Below, piece by piece: positions 61,383 to 64,000 of a DNA stretch of 64,000 bases (within the stretch, counting starts at the first letter, position 1; every line of letters begins with the position of its first letter). A program made the translations under genes and the position numbers. The stretch spans positions 620,001-684,000 of the forward strand of contig CP179201.1 in assembly GCA_051201605.1 (NCBI GenBank), read 5' to 3'. The notes under the pieces are model-generated. The model searched no databases, was not told where the DNA came from, and saw nothing but the letters and a program-made list of their open reading frames with translations. This stretch comes from CABZJG01 sp902512685. Lineage in GTDB: Bacteria > Pseudomonadota > Alphaproteobacteria > Rhodobacterales > Rhodobacteraceae.

Positions 61383-62438
61383 TTAATTTTTCCTTGCCTT
61401 TATGACGATTTTCCCTCTATTTCGATGGCTCTGTAGTCTTTTGAATGCACTCTCCACACCTTCTTCAGAGTAAGCGTAGATATTATCAATTGTAGATTTG
61501 ATTTCCCTATCTATCAGTTTTCCTTGGATCATCTGCCAATCAGGAAGTGTTCCATAAGTGAGTGTATATTTGGGACCTTTTAGGCGGCTAAAGAGCATTC
61601 TTGTGATCAAATGCGTATAAACTTTGATTAAGGATGCGGCTGATGTTTTTTCATCACCAAAAAACCGAACAGGACCACACAGGGTTACATAATGACCATT
61701 TTTGTTTAACAGTTTGAGGGCTTCAATTTCTGTATCTTTGCCTCCGACGCAGTCGATGATCAAATCTACAGTCTTATCCCCACCCTGAGCTACTAGATCT
61801 CCCCAGGGACCTGAATTGTAATCAATCACACGGTTTGCACCAATCGATATTACGTGGCTAACATTCGCAGCGCTGCAAATGCCTATCACCTCAGATGTAT
61901 TAGACTTCGAGAGAGCTTGAACAAGTAGACTCCCAATACTTCCGGACGCTCCGACGACAACACATCTTTTATTTGTGAGGTCTCCTAAAATCTTGAGAGT
62001 TGCGCACGCTGTTGCACCCGCCACGCCCATTGCCGCTCCGTCCTCAAAACTCCAATCATTTGGTAATCGATGAAATTGATTAACTTTGGCACAGCAGTAG
62101 GGCGCCATACCACCTAATCGGCTCCAAGGGTAAATTACACCAAATACGCGATCGCCGGCGCGAAAGTCGGTTACGCCCTCACCAATAGCATCAACAATGC
62201 CACTCACGTCCATTCCCAAAATTAAGGGCTTTTTTGAGCTTGGCTTTGGTAATCCCATTGGGATCCCACCAAAAGCTGTACCCTCGGCAATGTGTGCATC
62301 ATCAACATTGAGTGCGGTTGCTTTCACGTGCAGACTTATCTGGTCTTTCTTTGGTTTTGGTCTGTGAGTTTTCACCCACGTGAAGTTTGAATGTGTGCCA
62401 CCCACAGGGGGACGAGAAATAAGACCCAGTGCTTTCAT
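61383..62438 (-). CDS. Zinc-independent alcohol dehydrogenase/quinone reductase-like (MDR) protein
   Basis: The 351-aa protein belongs to the medium-chain dehydrogenase superfamily: GMDVSGIVDAIGEGVTDFRA and GDRVFGVIYPWSRLGGMAPY in the catalytic domain, and the Rossmann motif VVVGASGSIGSLLVQALSKS for NAD(P)H. The cysteine/histidine ligands of zinc ADHs are not seen, so it is closer to quinone-oxidoreductase types. The substrate is unknown. It is divergent from a LysR gene 129 bases away, which probably regulates it. Confidence 0.82.
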   Translation of the reverse strand: MKALGLISRPPVGGTHSNFTWVKTHRPKPKKDQISLHVKATALNVDDAHIAEGTAFGGIPMGLPKPSSKKPLILGMDVSGIVDAIGEGVTDFRAGDRVFGVIYPWSRLGGMAPYCCAKVNQFHRLPNDWSFEDGAAMGVAGATACATLKILGDLTNKRCVVVGASGSIGSLLVQALSKSNTSEVIGICSAANVSHVISIGANRVIDYNSGPWGDLVAQGGDKTVDLIIDCVGGKDTEIEALKLLNKNGHYVTLCGPVRFFGDEKTSAASLIKVYTHLITRMLFSRLKGPKYTLTYGTLPDWQMIQGKLIDREIKSTIDNIYAYSEEGVESAFKRLQSHRNRGKIVIKARKN

Positions 62439-62567
62439 AATTTAATCCTCAAACTCTAAAATTTAATCAATAATCAATGCTAAATAATTCGCAGTAAATA
62501 CTTATAAAAGATCAACTACTGTGCAAAAATACACTGATATTCGAATTATCAAGGTTAGGTTCACAGA
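62439..62567. promoter_or_regulatory. Divergent intergenic region, ADH/LysR
   Basis: These 129 AT-rich bases separate the two divergent genes and must carry both promoters. An interrupted T-N11-A-type LysR site is possible around attcgaattatc (62538-62549), but no single site stands out by eye. Confidence 0.45.
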
Positions 62568-63428
62568 ATGAAATGGGATGATTTGAAGTACGCAGTAGCG
62601 ATACACCGTATGGGCTCTTACTCAGGCGCAGCCGACTTATTGAACGTGACCCATACGACTGTTTCCAGACGCATACGCACATTGGAAGAGTACTTGGGCG
62701 TGAAATTATTTTTGCAAACTGACGTTGGATTTACTCCGACGACTGTAGGGCTTGAGTTGATTGAAACGGCTTTAGGTACGGAGGATCAACTCATAAACCT
62801 TGAACGACGCATCACTAATAATGAAGTGCAACTGCGAGGGAGCCTGAGTGTTTCAACAGTCGATTTCGTGTATGAAATCTTCAAAGATCAGTTTGCGAGT
62901 TTTGTGAAAGCCAACCCAAATCTAGAAGTTTCATTGTCTACGACTAACACGCCGATTTCTTTGACTAGGTTGGAAGCAGATGTTGTTTTGCGCATTACAA
63001 ATAATCCACCAGATTACTTATTCGGTCGAAGGATAATAGACTTGAAATACGCCGTGTATGCATCTGAAGACTTGGTAAACCAAATAGGCATGGACGCGCC
63101 CTATGAAGATTACCCTTGGATACATCACACAGAAGAAATGCAGTCTGATTGGATGGACTTATGGTTGAAGAAAAACGCTCCGAACGCTTCTATCTCTTTC
63201 AGGGTTGATAGCGCAGTCACAGCGAGGCAGGCAGTTGAGTCAGGAATAGGTGTACACTTTCTCCCATCGTCCTACGCTAAGCTTCAACCAAATTTGGTTC
63301 GTATAGGATCCGAAGTCGGCGAAGTAAGCTTGTGGTTTCTAACGCATCCAGATTTGAAGACGAATGGACGAGTGAAAGCATTTAGTGACTTTATGTTTAA
63401 AGAGCTAAGGGCCAATAATTTGGATTGA
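62568..63428 (+). CDS. LysR-family transcriptional regulator
   Basis: The 286-aa protein has the LysR helix-turn-helix in the first 60 residues (YAVAIHRMGSYSGAADLLNV, then THTTVSRRIRTLEEYLGVKL) and a C-terminal substrate-binding fold (residues 90-286) with SVSTVDFVYEIFKDQFASFV. It resembles the GcvA/DsdC-like branch with short effector domains. The divergent ADH gene is its likely target. The effector is unknown. It lies inside the segment bounded by two inward-facing or outward-facing IS3-type ends. Confidence 0.88.
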   Translation: MKWDDLKYAVAIHRMGSYSGAADLLNVTHTTVSRRIRTLEEYLGVKLFLQTDVGFTPTTVGLELIETALGTEDQLINLERRITNNEVQLRGSLSVSTVDFVYEIFKDQFASFVKANPNLEVSLSTTNTPISLTRLEADVVLRITNNPPDYLFGRRIIDLKYAVYASEDLVNQIGMDAPYEDYPWIHHTEEMQSDWMDLWLKKNAPNASISFRVDSAVTARQAVESGIGVHFLPSSYAKLQPNLVRIGSEVGEVSLWFLTHPDLKTNGRVKAFSDFMFKELRANNLD

Positions 63429-63499
63429 CGGTAAATATAGATGCAAGATGACATAAATGGTGAATGAACATGGATCAAAATCATATTTCCATGGCAGAC

Positions 63500-63641
63500 T
63501 GTCTTAGCCCCCTAAAACCATCCCATTACTTAATTTTCACAGGAGGTTTTAAGGACGGCACGGAAACGGTATTCGGACGAAGATGCGCTGAAGATTTTGC
63601 GAGAGATTGACGTACACTCACATGATGGGTTGGATACCGTG
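63500..63641 (+). mobile_element. Truncated IS3-family (IS407-like) element, orfA end
   Basis: The sequence starts with the same terminal motif as the complete IS (tgtcttagccccct) but on the opposite strand. It is followed by aggagg and an orfA frame (ARKRYSDEDALKILREIDVH, then SHDGLDTV) closely similar to the complete OrfA. Its start codon is ACG at 63555 in place of ATG, and homology is lost after about 30 codons. It is a related but distinct copy, since the spacer between IR and orfA differs. Confidence 0.8.
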
Positions 63642-63848
63642 AGTTCCTCCTTTCTGGACCTTCCCCAACCCCTCTTTGCAAAAAAAATAGAAAAGCATAC
63701 CCAGCCCCCCGCTCTGGGAGGCTGGCTTGGTTTTTGGTCGGAGCCCTACCCTAACCGTTTCCTTTCCACGTACACCCGGAGCCACGCCCAGTAGTGGGTG
63801 TTGTCAGACAAAGCCTAACACATCTCAAAGTGCTATGATCACATAAAC
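63642..63848. other. Non-coding mobile-element flank with hairpin
   Basis: No gene is seen. A hairpin with ccagcc at 63701-63706 and ggctgg at 63720-63725 lies beside an A-rich run (63680-63694), which would serve as a U-tract for transcripts on the minus strand, that is, for the transposase remnant to the right. Around 63798 gttgtcagacaaagcc looks like an insertion-sequence end. Confidence 0.35.
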
Positions 63849-63998
63849 CTATGAAGCGCAGATTTGGAACCACTCCTTGAGAGCAGTTGTGCGTTTTTGT
63901 TTATAAGCCTGTCTGTTTTGAAGATGTCTTTCATGATTGAAGTGGTTGTATATTTGACTGTGATAACTAACAAACCTCTGGAGCGTGGCTGCTGTTTT
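63849..63998 (-). pseudogene. C-terminal part of an integrase-core transposase (partial, window edge)
   Basis: On the minus strand the frame reads KTAATLQRFVSYHSQIYNHF, then ALKEWFQICAS and a stop at 63849. This looks like the C-terminal tail of DDE transposases with an rve domain (IS481- or IS3-like), where a region of the type LQRYxxxYNxxxPQ precedes the end. The gene runs beyond the window, so it could be complete there; it is labelled partial for this reason. Confidence 0.55.
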
Positions 63999-64000
63999 AA

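Noticed and set aside
63597..63794. 65-codon frame beginning inside the IS fragment
   Set aside because: It begins inside the orfA remnant and then crosses unrelated non-coding sequence; not a genuine gene.
1..64000. CRISPR array or cas genes
   Set aside because: No series of regularly spaced short direct repeats and no Cas-like protein was seen.

Overview
The window is chromosomal DNA of an alphaproteobacterium, most likely a moderate-GC marine member of the Rhodobacterales (Roseobacter group). The grounds are: the gene order of the translation cluster, an Aap/Bzt-type amino-acid ABC operon, an ATP12 chaperone gene beside an RluC-type gene, and the rpmH-rnpA-yidD-yidC-MOSC-ysxC-argB arrangement. 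No database search was possible, so the assignment is by recognition only.

Region 1 (1-35.5 kb) is a nearly continuous transcription and translation superoperon on the + strand. It runs nusG-rplK-rplA-rplJ-rplL-rpoB-rpoC, then rpsL-rpsG-fusA-tuf, the S10 and spc genes (rpsJ to secY), adk, and the alpha operon (rpsM-rpsK-rpoA-rplQ). Three insertions break the classical order. A transporter and a convergent glycosyltransferase lie between rpoC and rpsL. An antisense 2OG-Fe(II) oxygenase lies between rplP and rpmC. A GFA, HAD and GNAT trio lies between rpmD and rplO. Hairpins, several with U-tracts, mark the joints and probably set transcript levels within the superoperon.

Region 2 (35.5-45.9 kb) holds a Do-like protease, rarA, crcB, an RluC-like pseudouridine synthase, a HAD phosphatase and an ATP12 chaperone, closely packed and partly overlapping. 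The four-gene polar amino-acid ABC transporter follows. Region 3 (45.9-53.7 kb, - strand) holds a 4Fe-4S protein, a sterol-desaturase-type hydroxylase, and the argB-ysxC-MOSC-yidC-ttcA-yidD-rnpA-rpmH block for membrane protein insertion, tRNA processing and thiolation. Region 4 (53.9-57.4 kb, + strand) is a TVP38-like membrane protein, a flavin disulfide oxidoreductase and an orphan histidine kinase.

Region 5 (57.5-64 kb) is a mobile-element junction starting at tRNA-Arg(ACG). A single tyrosine recombinase gene is enclosed by perfect 120-bp inverted repeats. Each arm carries the last 14 nt of the tRNA, and the arms also cover the gene's start codon and stop codon. Next come a decayed IS6-type transposase, a complete IS3-family (IS407-like) element that truncates a TRAP-transporter dctP gene, an alcohol dehydrogenase with a divergent LysR regulator, a fragment of a second related IS, and the C-terminus of another transposase at the window edge. 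The inverted-repeat integrase cassette is the most unusual structure here: it could be an invertible or single-gene integrative element, or an assembly or amplification artefact.
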